The notes under the pieces were generated by a model that saw nothing but the letters and a program-made list of their open reading frames with translations, was not told where the DNA came from and made no database searches. Positions 47,901-59,029 of a DNA stretch of 64,000 bases are shown piece after piece. Origin of the DNA: Acanthaster planci. Lineage: Eukaryota; Echinodermata; Asteroidea; Valvatida; Acanthasteridae. The DNA lies in NCBI RefSeq assembly GCF_001949145.1, contig NW_019091416.1, positions 3,298,739 through 3,362,738 of the forward strand. The letters run 5' to 3'. Both the position numbers and the translations under genes were made by a program. The first letter of the stretch is position 1, and each line of letters opens with the position of its first letter.

Positions 47901-50900
47901 GTAGTCTTTGTGTATAGCAATAGGAATACCCGGACTCTAATTTGGGAGGGGGATATTGGATATATAAATTAACGAGAAAAGCTCTTGTCCGGGAGGGCAT
48001 GTGTCCTTGCTCTATGATCCAACCCCAACACAGCCCATGCCCTCCCGGACAAGAGCTTTTCTCGTTAATTTATATGTCCAATATCCCCCATCAAATTAGA
48101 GCCCGGTTGGTCCTATCATAGAGCAAGGATGGTTGGATGAAGTTTTTGCTCCGGTACTGATGTAACACTGGAAGTGGGATGTCGAATTTGAGTAATTTAC
48201 AGAGCGGGCTTAATAAGTGGATTTTGCTGATCCAGGCTGCTCGAACACACTGTCTTTCTCTTCCATAATTGGTCGTCCTGGACCCCCATAAGTTTCCGGG
48301 GCCGGCGCGAATTAAGTTTTTGATTAATTGTTTAATGTATTCCAGCCTTTTACACATGAATTACCGTAGTATCTATATGCATTCTCTTACTTTATGAAGT
48401 GTTGCATTTTGTATTTTAAGGAAGTAAGCCTAAGGTCAATTGATATTTTCTTAGTCGAGCTTTAGTGTCAAACTTGTACAAAATGTGCCCTTTCTCTGTG
48501 GTCGTATTGACTGTGGCGAAGTCTGCTCTTTGTAGTTATGGCCTTGGAAAGATATATTTTGATGTCTTTAAAAGAACCATTGTGCTCCTTTCATGTAATT
48601 TTAAAGCGCTGTTACACGTTTGTGGTGTAAATTCTCCGGTTCGACAGATGCTCTATTTCAAAGTCTTTGTTACAAAATGAAACTCAGGACTGTAAATGCT
48701 AAATGCAAGTTAACATTATCAGAACATTTCAGCTTTGTCGGAAGTGCTTTTATGACACCCCGAATAATTACGCTTTGATTGATCGGTTGCTGGGACACTT
48801 CAAGGAAGTTTCTCATCGGGCTCAGATTTTTACGCAAACGAGTTTCACACTTGGAAGTTTAAGGCTACAGTTGCAGCTTATATTGGCCGTAGTTCATACT
48901 TCCAATTTGCAACTTGTTGCTTTATTGTAGCTAAATAATGACATTATATTTTGTCCAGCCGACTGTGATCTGATCTTTTCAGGCTTAGAATCAAATTATT
49001 TCCGACTCAATGCAATAGAAGTGATCTGGTTGAATGCATGAGTAAAACAAAGAGCGATGTAAAAGGGATAGAAGAGAGGATATAAAACGCTCGGAAGATG
49101 CAGCTTATTGACTGAAAAGCTGTCTGTTTCCGTACCATTCCTGTAAGACACTGTCTTTCAAGCTGTGCTCCCAGCATTTCATCATTGAAATTAATCGTGT
49201 GCTTGAATATAGAGGTATTTGTATTCCTACCCGCGACAACCAAGATTTCTCTCTCATCTGTAAAATTCTCGCCAGGTTTGGTCTGCCGGAGTTGTACAAA
49301 CAAAATAGTATCCACCGCACGGTGCTTTTGTGGTTGAAATTTATATAAACGTCCACACAGCACAAACCCTTTTAAATTTTCCTTGGGTACACTCATGCAT
49401 GTGAGTAGGGCGGGGGGGGCGTTATTTTGCTGTGAGAGGAGAAAATCAAATCGGTGGACGAGAGGCTTATGTTTTCTTTTGTAACTTCATGGAGTGTGGC
49501 AAAGGATTTGCTCCATTGAGAGACCGTTGTTGGTTAAATTACATGTATGAGAAAATGTTACGAAGAGCGCTTTACAGCTGCACCTGGTCTATGTTTCTTA
49601 AAGTCCAGGCAGCACCTGTTCATTTGAATCATGAATTTATCTTTCTTCATGTTACGCTTCACGCTATGGAGGCACCTGCGTGCGTGTAATTCGAATGTAC
49701 CGGTTTAGATTACCTATTTTTAACAATCAACGATCGTGTTTATGAATTGCTGCCTTCCTTATTTTGCTGAATATGTCGCTGCTCAGGGACATCCTCCATC
49801 TTGATTTCCTAAAGAAGAAACGCATTCTCGACTGTTCTCGTTTTATACCTGAGTGCTTTGGGGAAATCTTCCAGGGAGTTAGCTTTGAAATCTGTTGATG
49901 CCGAAATTTGGGCGCTCTCACAGACACGCCGCGTTAATTGAGTATTTTTCGTCAGCTTAGTCATAATCCTCCAATTACAGCCGTGACTCCGCCAACATAA
50001 ACATTTCCAAGACCAATCTATGTGGTGTTGTTGATAAAAACAGGAAGATTGTCGCTGGGTGTAGTGAAGAAATTAATTTAGCGTTTAACAGTTTGAGAAA
50101 TGAAAATACACGGGGCGTTATTCCCAGCTGTAAATATTTTCCAGACACTGTGGTGCACATCCGTGATTCAGGGTGTTGCCTCATCTCGCCTTCAGACGAT
50201 TGAAGGATTGTGTTACGAGCGCGAAGAAGATCTTATTAGGGGCTGAGGAACACGCCCCCATTGAAGGTCCTTCCATGTACCCGCCCCTTTCTTGCAAGGA
50301 CTTCTCTTTAGTTTGACTTAATTTTTACGCCGAAAAAATTGAGAAGTTCGATGCAATTTTATTATGTTCACACGGAGTTGATATGAAAGGGAGGCTGCAC
50401 TGGTAATCTTCAGCCTTCACTTGAATGGACTCCCTACGTAAAAACCTGCCTAGCAATGGCTCGACTGCGTTCTAGTGCTAGCAATATGGCACTCACGTGT
50501 ATAATCCCTTTAAACTTCAAGTGTTCCTTTTGAATGACAGCGACGTTTTCTCCTTCTAAAGTTACTTCGTCGACAATCATAACATCTGTTTTAATTGCTC
50601 CCTTTAATGTGAGTACTGAAGTCGCCAAGTTTTGGAGATTATTCAGTTAACGCAAGCAGGTTCGGTTTTTCTCCCCAGTGGTGTTTATATTTAGGTCCAA
50701 ATGGTTGTTTGACATCTGATCTCCTGCATACCTGTCGTTTCGGCTCCTAGACTACCTTGACCTAATTGTACCTTCCTGTGCAATTTCTATCTCATGTACA
50801 GCCCATTTGGAGCCATATGTTAGGAGAATCACCAATGTGCCCTTTGCTGCAACCCGGATCGAGTGCGCTACACCGTCAGTAAACATTTTGTTGGTCGATT

Positions 50901-53900
50901 TCCGTAACGTTTTACTCATCCTGGCCTTCCAGAGGGGCCTCCCGTAAAATGATGTGGCTTTTCGTGAAGGCGCCCGTTTGAGGCCCGTGAAAATTTAATC
51001 AACCTGTAACGGTGTCTCCGTAAGGAGGGCCTGTATGTGTAGCTTCTTCAATCCTCGATTTGGAAAATGCACTGGTGTTTGCAACACTTCCAGTGAGGCG
51101 ACGCTGTGATAAACAAACTTCGGCAATTTTTGATTCTGTCGAAACCAGAGGAACAAAGCACTTAACTATATGCACTTGTCGTTTTAATAGTGTGACAGTT
51201 TCAACAATCGATAAGCGAAAGAAATCGAGTATTTAGAGGTTTCTTTCAACCTTAAAACCAGGGAGGATCCATACTTCCCTGTTTCTTTCGAGTTGAATAG
51301 CGACAGATAATGGATTCTCCGTTCTTACCTGCAATTTCTCGTCAGGGAACGCTTTGGCACTTTGTCTCTTGTCGTAATTGAAGCATTATGAACATCCTAT
51401 TTGTACTTTACAACTACATATGACAATTTAAGCTCAATGCAAATCGTTGCAGTTTGTTAAAAAGTCTGCTAAATATTGAAAAGTTGGGTGACTCTTCGTA
51501 AAGACGTTTTAACTGTTTGAAAAACAATCGGTGTAAATTTCTATAAGGATCCAGTTTTTAATCCAGTTTTATGTTTAATACGAAGACATGCCGTTTCTGT
51601 TAATGATGCCCTTTTTGTCTCCTGTTTTTGAAATCTTGATAATTTTTTTAGGATAATAAAGTATTTTATTTTAATACGTCCAAGTGGAAGGTAGCGATCC
51701 AGTTGAAGCCATTTTGTGTGACTGTTTGAGAAACTCATAATCAGGTCTTTCAAGTCTGGCCGGTCAGGCGTGCCTGCTGCTTTTTCTGTTTTAAAATCGG
51801 GTATAACATTTGAATGGAGGAGTGTCCCGTGGTTTTAAAGCTCAGAACTTAGTTCTACTGAGGAGACGTCAGAATTCGGACATCTCGGTTTCTTTTAATT
51901 GCAAAATCCCAGGAGTCCCGATTTGTCGGAATTTCTTTAATTCACGATGTTGTGACTTTCTTGCTGATGGACTGTGTTAGTTTTTAGTGTTATTTTCACC
52001 TGCTTATAATATGGAAGTTTTGAAAGGAAGCCACACCCATGATGCCCTTTCGGGGCCACCGTAGAGAAAAGATAATGTACACTTAATCATGGTATAACGA
52101 CTTTCCCCGAGCCTGCGCCGTGTGGCGTTAAAGCCACTGGCGGACCGTGTTTTTCTCAAATAGGAGCAGCCATGGCGACTCACGCCGCATCGGGGATCCG
52201 TTCAGGGCTTGTCTGGATTAATGAGCACTGCTGTGTCCAGACGACTGTATTAATCGGGGGGCTTAGCCCCGCTAACGTGATTTCGACTGACGATTTCAGC
52301 AGGTTGTTCCGAGATTTTGTCCAGTCACAGGTGGAGAGTGCATTTTTGGGAGGGGTACGGATGGCTATGGCTCTTTTTCCCAGATTGATGTCCCATGGTT
52401 CGAGAACTTTACCTTTAAGTCTGCATCAAAGTTATACAGATATGGCCTAGCCTTGCCTAGTGAAAGTCTGGGAATGGTTGACATTTTTCTGGTAAAGAAG
52501 GCATTACAGTATTCTAAATTACCTTCAAGATGTAAAGCGTGTAAATTAATGCAGCACAATAACTTACTAATTGGCAAACATTCTCATTCTGCTGATAGGG
52601 CAAGATTTTAATTGGACTTAAATCAGATTTGTTGAGTATCTCTTATTTTCCAACTTCGGTGAGGATTCCCTCTTCCTGATTGCATAAATAATGCAAGTTG
52701 CTCATTCCCATTCAGATATCGCATATGCTTTTCTCTGGCGGTAATCTCGAAGACAAGTATATAAAACGTATAGATTTTGATGTGCACAGGCGCAGTAGGA
52801 CAAAATCACCCTTTGACGTCACATTACGTGGGTAAATGTGTTTCAACTATCAGCCAGCCCACTCCCCCTCGATACAAGTTAGAGTGTGCCTTAAACATTA
52901 AGAGCCATGCTGTAAATATGAGGTACTAGACGAGCAACAGTCTGTATCGTATTGGGATGAAAAATGATTTAAGTTGAAGTACATGTCACTGAAAACACAT
53001 TAATGTATAGCTGTGATAATTGGTCCGACGTATACCGCACTGAAGGTTTAGAATTTGCAAGGAATTTAGGGGGAATGCAGTGAGTGATTTATCATACGTG
53101 TCATATATGCAGCAATAAAAAACCGCCAGACTTATATTTGAGAAAGCGAAATGCCTTGTAAAAATAGAATTTCTCGAAAATTATGACTGAGCTCTCGGAA
53201 TGTTTAAGTGATATGACACACGGTCGACCCTTGCTTCTCTGCACTCGGCAATACGTACTCCAGAATACTCGTAATTAGAAGAACAAACCTGGAAGGAAGG
53301 CACTGGAAGGTAAAGGCAGCAGTCTCTCTTGCAAACAAAATCTTTTTTTGTCTGTTTGTAGACTGCAAAGCAAGAATCCCATCCAAACTTGCCAGTTTAC
53401 TTTCTTCAATTACAAATTGGTAACCTCCTTAAGTAACAGGAACAGACCTTCGATGTGTGAGATATTATCGTTTCATTGCGTTACCAGAAAAAATGGCAGA
53501 AAAGCATTTAAAAGAATTCCCTTTTCCATGTTACACATGACAGAATAAAATATTAAACAGCGTCTTGGGTAGTCGTGTTCTGATCTTTGTGTATCGAACT
53601 CTAAGGCTGAGAGTGAAAGGTCTGGATGATCAGTGTGCACCAAGAAGAATCTGTCGGCAATGACTCAGGCGGCTGCAGTGAGTCATCGGCTACGTATTAC
53701 AAGCGCGAACGAAGAACTTTAAACTCACAGATATGACCACGTGCGGAGGTTCCGGTGGGCTGACGAAAGATAAGTCTGAACGCCGGCAGAGAAATGTCAG
53801 TAATGTTCCAGCTTGGCGCGTGGAGGGAATGGAAGAGATTAAGATAATGCAGGGAGCCTCTTCTCTTAATTGAATGAATAACAAACGTGGGCCAGGGTGC

Positions 53901-56900
53901 ATTCTTTGAGAACCTACGTTATGGTTGACCTGTGCATTATGGATGACATAATGTCGTGTCAGATTAATAAATGAGGCAATTCTGTAGCACCACCCAGGGG
54001 AAGATAATGATAAGCGAGGAAGATATTTTTGATCTTGCTCCTAACACCTGCTTCATGCACTGTAAACTGTCGATTAGATGGTACCCGACTATTTTACTGC
54101 CTAGCATTCAAAATCTGGCTTCCAATACCAGATATGCTTTACTACAGCTTTGACATTATTTATCAGAACACTATCGACCGGTATTAAGTTGTCGTGAGAT
54201 TCATTTTATTGCTTACTCCTCTGAACTTCTAAAAATGTAGGGTTGACCTCGCTTTTCAATTAATAGAACCTTCAAAATGCACCGTTGTGTCTCAGTTAAC
54301 CTCGTTTTGATTCTTTCGCACTCTTCAAAGGGTTTTGCTGCTATTTTGGTTTTCGCTTGTGAGTCCTCCCATGATTCATGAGCAAAACTATGATGTAATC
54401 CCTGCAAGAAGACAGCCTCAGTGTTACGTCGGTTAGCGTACAAAAACTCCTGTATTTTCAAGGATTTGAGGGCCTTAATTGCTCCACTTTGATGGTTCAC
54501 TGTTATGGAAGTATACAATAGCAATAAGCAAGCAATCGTCCCTTTCTCTGCGAGTAGATTCTGGGTTCACAATTTTAAGAGAAAAGCACGTGCACTGAAC
54601 CATGTCTTCCCTGGATGACATCATAGCAACTGCGCCCCCAGTTGCCTGAAAAAGCATGGATAATTTTCAATGTTTAAAAAGTACATTTTTTATTGCATTC
54701 ATCCTGACAGGGATGTCAGCATTTCGTACACTGAAGAACAGGAATAAGTGGCAGGATAATTGTGTTCAACAAAAATTCACCTCAGCCACACTTTAAGGAG
54801 TAACATGCGTATTACATCTTGTCCCGGTTTATGTATATATAAAAGCATATAAAACATGCTCAGCACACATTCGCGTTTAGAATTCTGCTAAAGAGGGTAA
54901 TTTTTACGAAGCGTGATATAGCAAAATCAAATTCCGTTAATTAAAACAGAGCTTAAGGAGTTCAGCCTTAGTGGTGCCGGAACAAATTTGACCAGCCTTG
55001 GCAACTCAAGGTAACTGAGGGAGGGGATGCAAGGGGGAGGTTAAAGGGGAAGCCTTGGCAACATGAGGTTTGTAAAACATGTGCATGCATTATAGGCTTG
55101 CTCAGATTTTGATGTGTTAGAACAAGGGATTCATTCGACGCTATTTCTGTGCTTGGTTTATTTTGTCTTTTTCTTTTTTTTTGTGAGCGGGAAGCAGGCT
55201 TGTCCAGACAGCTGGCTGATTTTTTTCTCTACATCCGAAGACGCGATTTAGCATTTGAGATGTTGGCTTGAACAAAAAAGTTTGCAGCGGAAAATGTGAT
55301 GTTTTTACGGTAATTTCCTCCCTAACAAGGTCCAAAAAAAATAACCTTATTGAAAAACGGTAAAACCTCAGAAGTTAAAGAAAATAGTAAACATTGTCAT
55401 TTTACGTGACAATTGTAGTAGGCATTTTGTGTTAGCCTCAATTATTTCAATTATTCATAGCGTAGGCAGCTGATATTTTGACTATCGTTGGAAAAATGTT
55501 CAGAAAGTTGCTTTAAGGTATGGTTATCAAGATATTTGTTTTTGTTTTGCTTTGTTTTGATATTGGCAGCGCCTATGTCCCCCAACCGACATGAAACAAA
55601 CTGATAAAATTTATGAATTGGTTCCCTACACATATTTGCCACCCCTCTGTAATTTACCCGTAACCACCCTGTACAGCATTTGCCCAGCAATGGTGAATTG
55701 TCATCTGTCCATGTTTTCGTCTTCTCAGTTGGTGTGATGCCCTGCCCAGTCGCGAAGGCATAAAAAGTTTTACATAGCGAATACATAGCTCGTAATTGGG
55801 CACGCTAGAAGTGGGTAATCGATGAGTTAGGGGATAATGTGCTCACAATGCGCCTTCATTATCAGTGTCTTAATACATCCAGAGGTATTTCCTTTCTGCC
55901 ATGTTCTTAGAGATGGAGCTGACGTTCCTATTATGTGAGCGGTTTTTGTGATTCATAGCGGTTTTGGCTCCGGGAACATGCATGCCCTCGTTGTTAGGCC
56001 CTCCTGGGTTTTTTGTTCTGTACGGGAAATAAGTAGGAAACGGAGATATTGGGATTATTTCCCTCGGTGAGTTGATCAAATTATCCGCGGCAAATACTTT
56101 AACAAGCCTCTCGCCTCCATTTCCTGCCGTTGAAGGGGAGGGGAAACCACAGAGGCCTGAAGCAAACTTAACCCCCAAAAATGAAACAAAATCAAAAAGA
56201 GTCAAACCATTTCTTCGTGTGTGGCTATTTTTCAAGAATGTTGATATCCACGAGGACACGTACGTGTAGAACGCCGTGCGTCATATGCATATTATGCATA
56301 GAAAGTTTACAGCTCATATTTTATGCGTCCTGAGCATAACATGCACATGACGTGCGTCGTTCTACGTGTCTTCCTTTCCGTCAGCCTTTCCCTGCAGACT
56401 ACATATTAAGGTTTAACATCACATTTGGCTAATTCTAGATATTGACACAAGGCTCATGATTACCATTCAGATGAAAAGATGACGAATACGATTGAAGCAA
56501 TTGGAATTTCGGCAACAATGTACATATAGACTAGATTTATTATAGATTAATTATAGCTCTCTACTAGCCCTTGCATCTCATACTGTTCATTCCCCCTTTC
56601 CTCGTTCCCAGCTCCCATCCTTCCGCCTACCAATGTTCAAGTCCAATTCACGGGCCCCAAGTCTTTCACCGTGGCCTGGGACCCGCCACCGCACCCAGTC
56701 ACGGGCTACACGCTGGCCTACAGCGGTGGCAACGTCCAGATCGCTGCGGACCGCACCAACGTGCACGTGGTCAGCGAGCAGGACCTCGACCCGAGCAGGT
56801 TCACCATGGGGTTGTACTCCCAGACCTCGGCCGGCTACAGCACCACCGACGTGTTCTCTGTTTTGCATCCCGGAGATTCGAGTGAGTGAATCGTGTTTTT

Positions 56901-59029
56901 TTTTTTTATTTCGTTCTCTCTTTTCAAGTCACTGACCTCATCTAATACTCGCTCCTTTCCCGATGGCAGGCATACCTGTTTGTCGTTGTGCCATAATTTG
57001 GCCGGGAAACAGAATGATTAAATCCCATCCCGTGAGAGATGACCACATGATGGATCACAAACAAGCACTCGGGTTGTGTGTACTGGAACACGGGACTAGT
57101 TTTTAAACACGTTTTTACTTCGCACAGTACCTCCAAATTCAAGCAAGACGAATGCATATATACTTCGGTTTTTTTTCTTGGTTGAGCTTTAACAATGTCT
57201 ATTACAAAATAAAGTCATTCAACAATATTAAGGAAAACTGGCAACGTATCGCACCCGAGAAAGCCGAGATGCGGGACACATTGTTGCAGTTGTGCAGGGT
57301 AATTTTTACTCGCAAAAGAATATGGACAACATTCAAGGATGGATCCAGAACAAGACTTTTGGGAGGCCCGATTTTTTTTTTGGGGGGGGAGGGTTGTAGA
57401 AATGTGAAAATGTTTATGTAACATTTTAGGACCTGTTTTATGGGTACGGCTATACTTTGGGGCTTTCTACATGCTTTGGGAAATTAACTAAATAAACATC
57501 GCCTTTTTCTCATTATTAAAAAAATCTCAATTTGCTCTTGGGGGGGGGTGGGTGTTGGATCTGCCAGTGCCAACACGTCCTTGTATACACCTGTATCAAT
57601 TTTATCTCACACGCTTCACGACACTTCTCGCCAGGAATACCCCCGCCACCGTCGGGTCTTCGGACCCTCATCCTACCGGACACCTTGAACCTAGAGTGGG
57701 CCACCCCCGTGGGCGAGTTTGAGTTCTACCGCCTCATCTTCTCCAAGGACGGCATGGACGAGTTGTCGGTCGACCTCTCGCCGACGGACACCTCGTACAC
57801 CATCTACGAGGTCAGTGGGAGCTTCTACACCCACCTATACACCGTTCGGAACGGGATCATCAGTGAGGCTGGCAAATGGAAGAAACGGACCAGTACTGTT
57901 GAAGGTAAGACTTCACCCTGCCATCCATTGCAACTGGTATACTATGGGGAGAGGTATTATTCTTAGAAAAACCAACCCATTCAGCTGCCCATTCAGATCA
58001 GCTCCACTGACCCTAGATTTTTCAACAAGAGGTTTTATTTTAAACTATATTTTAGGACTTTTCTTGGAAGCAGTGTGTTTGGCTATAGTCTTGTTTCATT
58101 TCCCCTCATAAAGCTCTTGTATAAATCCCTTGGTTGTGAAGCTTTACTTCATTTTTCTTTCCGTCTCAGCCCCCCTACCACCAAAAGATGTCTTCATCCA
58201 GCAGACTGGTGATTACTCCTTCACCATTGCATGGACCCCTCCCGAGGACACCATCGACGGATATGTACTGATGTACAGCCCCAATCAAAGTAAGGCCTAA
58301 GACAAGTCCAAAAGTTCTGACCTCTTGAGAGCGATTATTAAAAATGTTCGAAACTTAGAAAAACAAACAGACAGATTTGCGAAATAACTCCCTATTAATG
58401 CTGCATGACTTCGGGAGAAACGTCTGGTAACTACTTTCTAGTTCACCCCTGAAAGTGATACATCAAAACAAGGCTTAGCCTATCTGTTGGATTCCAATAA
58501 CAACCTCCATATCCAATGCATGCGTATTAAAAACTTACATGTAAAACCAATAGATATTACACGTCTTGAAAAATTGAAAGTTAGCGCATCATTTTTCCAT
58601 TGCGAAAAACAGTGTCATTTTGTAGCTAAGGATTGGTTTCTATCCAGGAACAATTCAACTTTTTACCATATTTATGAACGGTGTTTTAGACTGACAAAAA
58701 ACACACATCCTATGACCTGACCTTTGTATCAAATTACATGCAGTAGCACTTTCGGGATTCTTGCAAATTATCATATTCTCACTACAACCTTTGAAATTAA
58801 ACAATCAGTCAAATTAGAACCTGCATTCTCTTAATCTATATCTCCTCTTTTGATATTTTCTTCACAGTTTTACCAGAGAGGAAGATTTTACTTAACGATT
58901 CCATGACACATATGCACATCGTATGCGAGGCCCCCATCACAACCCAATTCCGAATCGGGTTCGTGTCCGTCAAAGGCCAATTACACAGTGACCCAGGCCA
59001 CGTGCGGCTACTCCTACCCGGTCACGAAA
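44974..59029 (+). CDS. Secreted or single-pass protein with three fibronectin type III domains, 3' partial
   Basis: I do not recognise an orthologue. Exon 1 (44974-45040) begins at ACCATGG, a good start context, and encodes a signal peptide: MDLHLLHPLIFLVGVARITECQ. Later exons are 56612-56881 (FN3-1), 57635-57904 (FN3-2), 58170-58289 and 58868-59029 (two halves of FN3-3). Every intron is phase 1, the usual arrangement for shuffled extracellular modules. FN3 hallmarks include the Pro-rich A strand (PPTNVQV, PPPPSGLRTL, PLPPKDVF), the B-strand Trp (FTVAWDPP, LNLEWATP, FTIAWTPP) and the C strand (GYTLAYS, FYRLIFS, GYVLMYS). The frame is open in phase 1 at 59029, so more exons must follow. A receptor phosphatase or adhesion molecule is possible but not shown. 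Confidence 0.8.
47929..48106. repeat. Large near-perfect palindrome, about 72-bp arms
   Basis: The arm 47929-48001 (from CCCGGACTCTAATTTGGG to GTCCGGGAGGGCATG) pairs with 48036-48106 across a 34-bp spacer, with only a few mismatches and a short indel. Part of the spacer (CCTTGCTCTATGATCCAACC, 48006-48024) is also inverted just outside the right arm (CATAGAGCAAGG, about 48117-48128), so two inverted pairs overlap. It may be a fold-back transposon end, an inverted duplication or an assembly chimera. Confidence 0.85.
48091..48357 (-). CDS. Unassigned open frame beside palindrome, possible element fragment
   Basis: An 88-codon frame rich in Leu, Arg and Lys (for example RAAWISKIHLLSPLCKLLKF), ending inside the right flank of the palindrome. 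I do not recognise a domain. Its place beside a long inverted repeat suggests a mobile-element remnant. It could equally be chance. Confidence 0.2.
   Translation of the reverse strand: MCKRLEYIKQLIKNLIRAGPGNLWGSRTTNYGRERQCVRAAWISKIHLLSPLCKLLKFDIPLPVLHQYRSKNFIQPSLLYDRTNRALI
52154..52450 (+). CDS. Unassigned 92-codon open frame (ATG at 52172)
   Basis: An open frame beginning near 52154, with an ATG at 52172, that looks more protein-like than its surroundings (SGLVWINEHCCVQTTVLIGG, DDFSRLFRDFVQSQVESAFL). It is preceded by a possible acceptor (TTTTTCTCAAATAG). It is not an FN3 module and its phase is not informative. It may be a transposon fragment, an exon of a nested gene, or chance. Confidence 0.25.
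   Translation, partial: SQIGAAMATHAASGIRSGLVWINEHCCVQTTVLIGGLSPANVISTDDFSRLFRDFVQSQVESAFLGGVRMAMALFPRLMSHGSRTLPLSLHQSYTDMA
54267..54800 (+). mobile_element. Dispersed 0.5-kb repeat, copy C
   Basis: Collinear with copy A over its whole length. Shared blocks include CTTCAAAATGCACC, TCTCAGTTAACCTCG, AGCAATAAGCAAGCAATCG, TGCACTGAACCATGTCTTCC and GGATGACATCATAGCAACTG. It lies in the first intron of the FN3 gene. Confidence 0.75.
56612..56881 (+). CDS. FN3 domain 1 exon
   Basis: A 270-nt phase 1-1 exon encoding one FN3 module: PPTNVQVQFTG, FTVAWDPPPHPVTGYTLAYS, FTMGLYSQTSAGYSTTDVFS. The conserved Trp and the Tyr of the C strand are present. It is highly GC-rich compared with its introns. The acceptor is CTCGTTCCCAG and the donor GTGAGT. 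Confidence 0.88.
57335..57566. mobile_element. Diverged GGATCC-ended element in FN3-gene intron
   Basis: The left end AAGGATGGATCCAG, followed by a G-run, pairs with a right end TTGGATCTGCCAG preceded by a G-run. The layout is similar to that at 33694-33958. It inserts between the exons for FN3 domains 1 and 2. Confidence 0.4.
57635..57904 (+). CDS. FN3 domain 2 exon
   Basis: Also 270 nt and phase 1-1, the same size as the preceding FN3 exon, which suggests exon duplication. It encodes PPPPSGLRTLILPDTLNLEW, FYRLIFSKDGMDELSVDLSP and SYTIYEVSGSFYTHLYTVRN. The donor is GTAAGA. Confidence 0.88.
58170..59029 (+). CDS. FN3 domain 3, split over two exons
   Basis: Exons 58170-58289 and 58868-59029 give 282 nt, 94 residues. 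The first holds strands A-C (PPKDVF, FTIAWTPP, GYVLMYSPNQ). The second holds the rest (HMHIVCEAPITTQFRIGFVS). Unlike the first two domains it is interrupted by an intron, also phase 1. The donor after 59029 is GTGAGT. Confidence 0.8.

Larger units (their letters stand above)
45041..56611 (+). other. Intron 1 of the FN3 gene (11.6 kb)
   Basis: No further in-frame phase-1 exon is evident. It holds a large palindrome (47929-48106), two unassigned open frames (minus 48091-48357; plus 52154-52450) and a dispersed-repeat copy (54267-54800). The region 48.4-52 kb is otherwise free of obvious repeats and could carry regulatory elements. Confidence 0.45.

Noticed and set aside
47708-47972. Two overlapping frames before the palindrome (LFEEPLFPEDEIHEV... 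and MAEIVCLKSLFF...)
   Set aside because: They overlap in different frames, one with no ATG start, and have no recognised domain. One runs into the palindrome arm. Too weak to call a gene.
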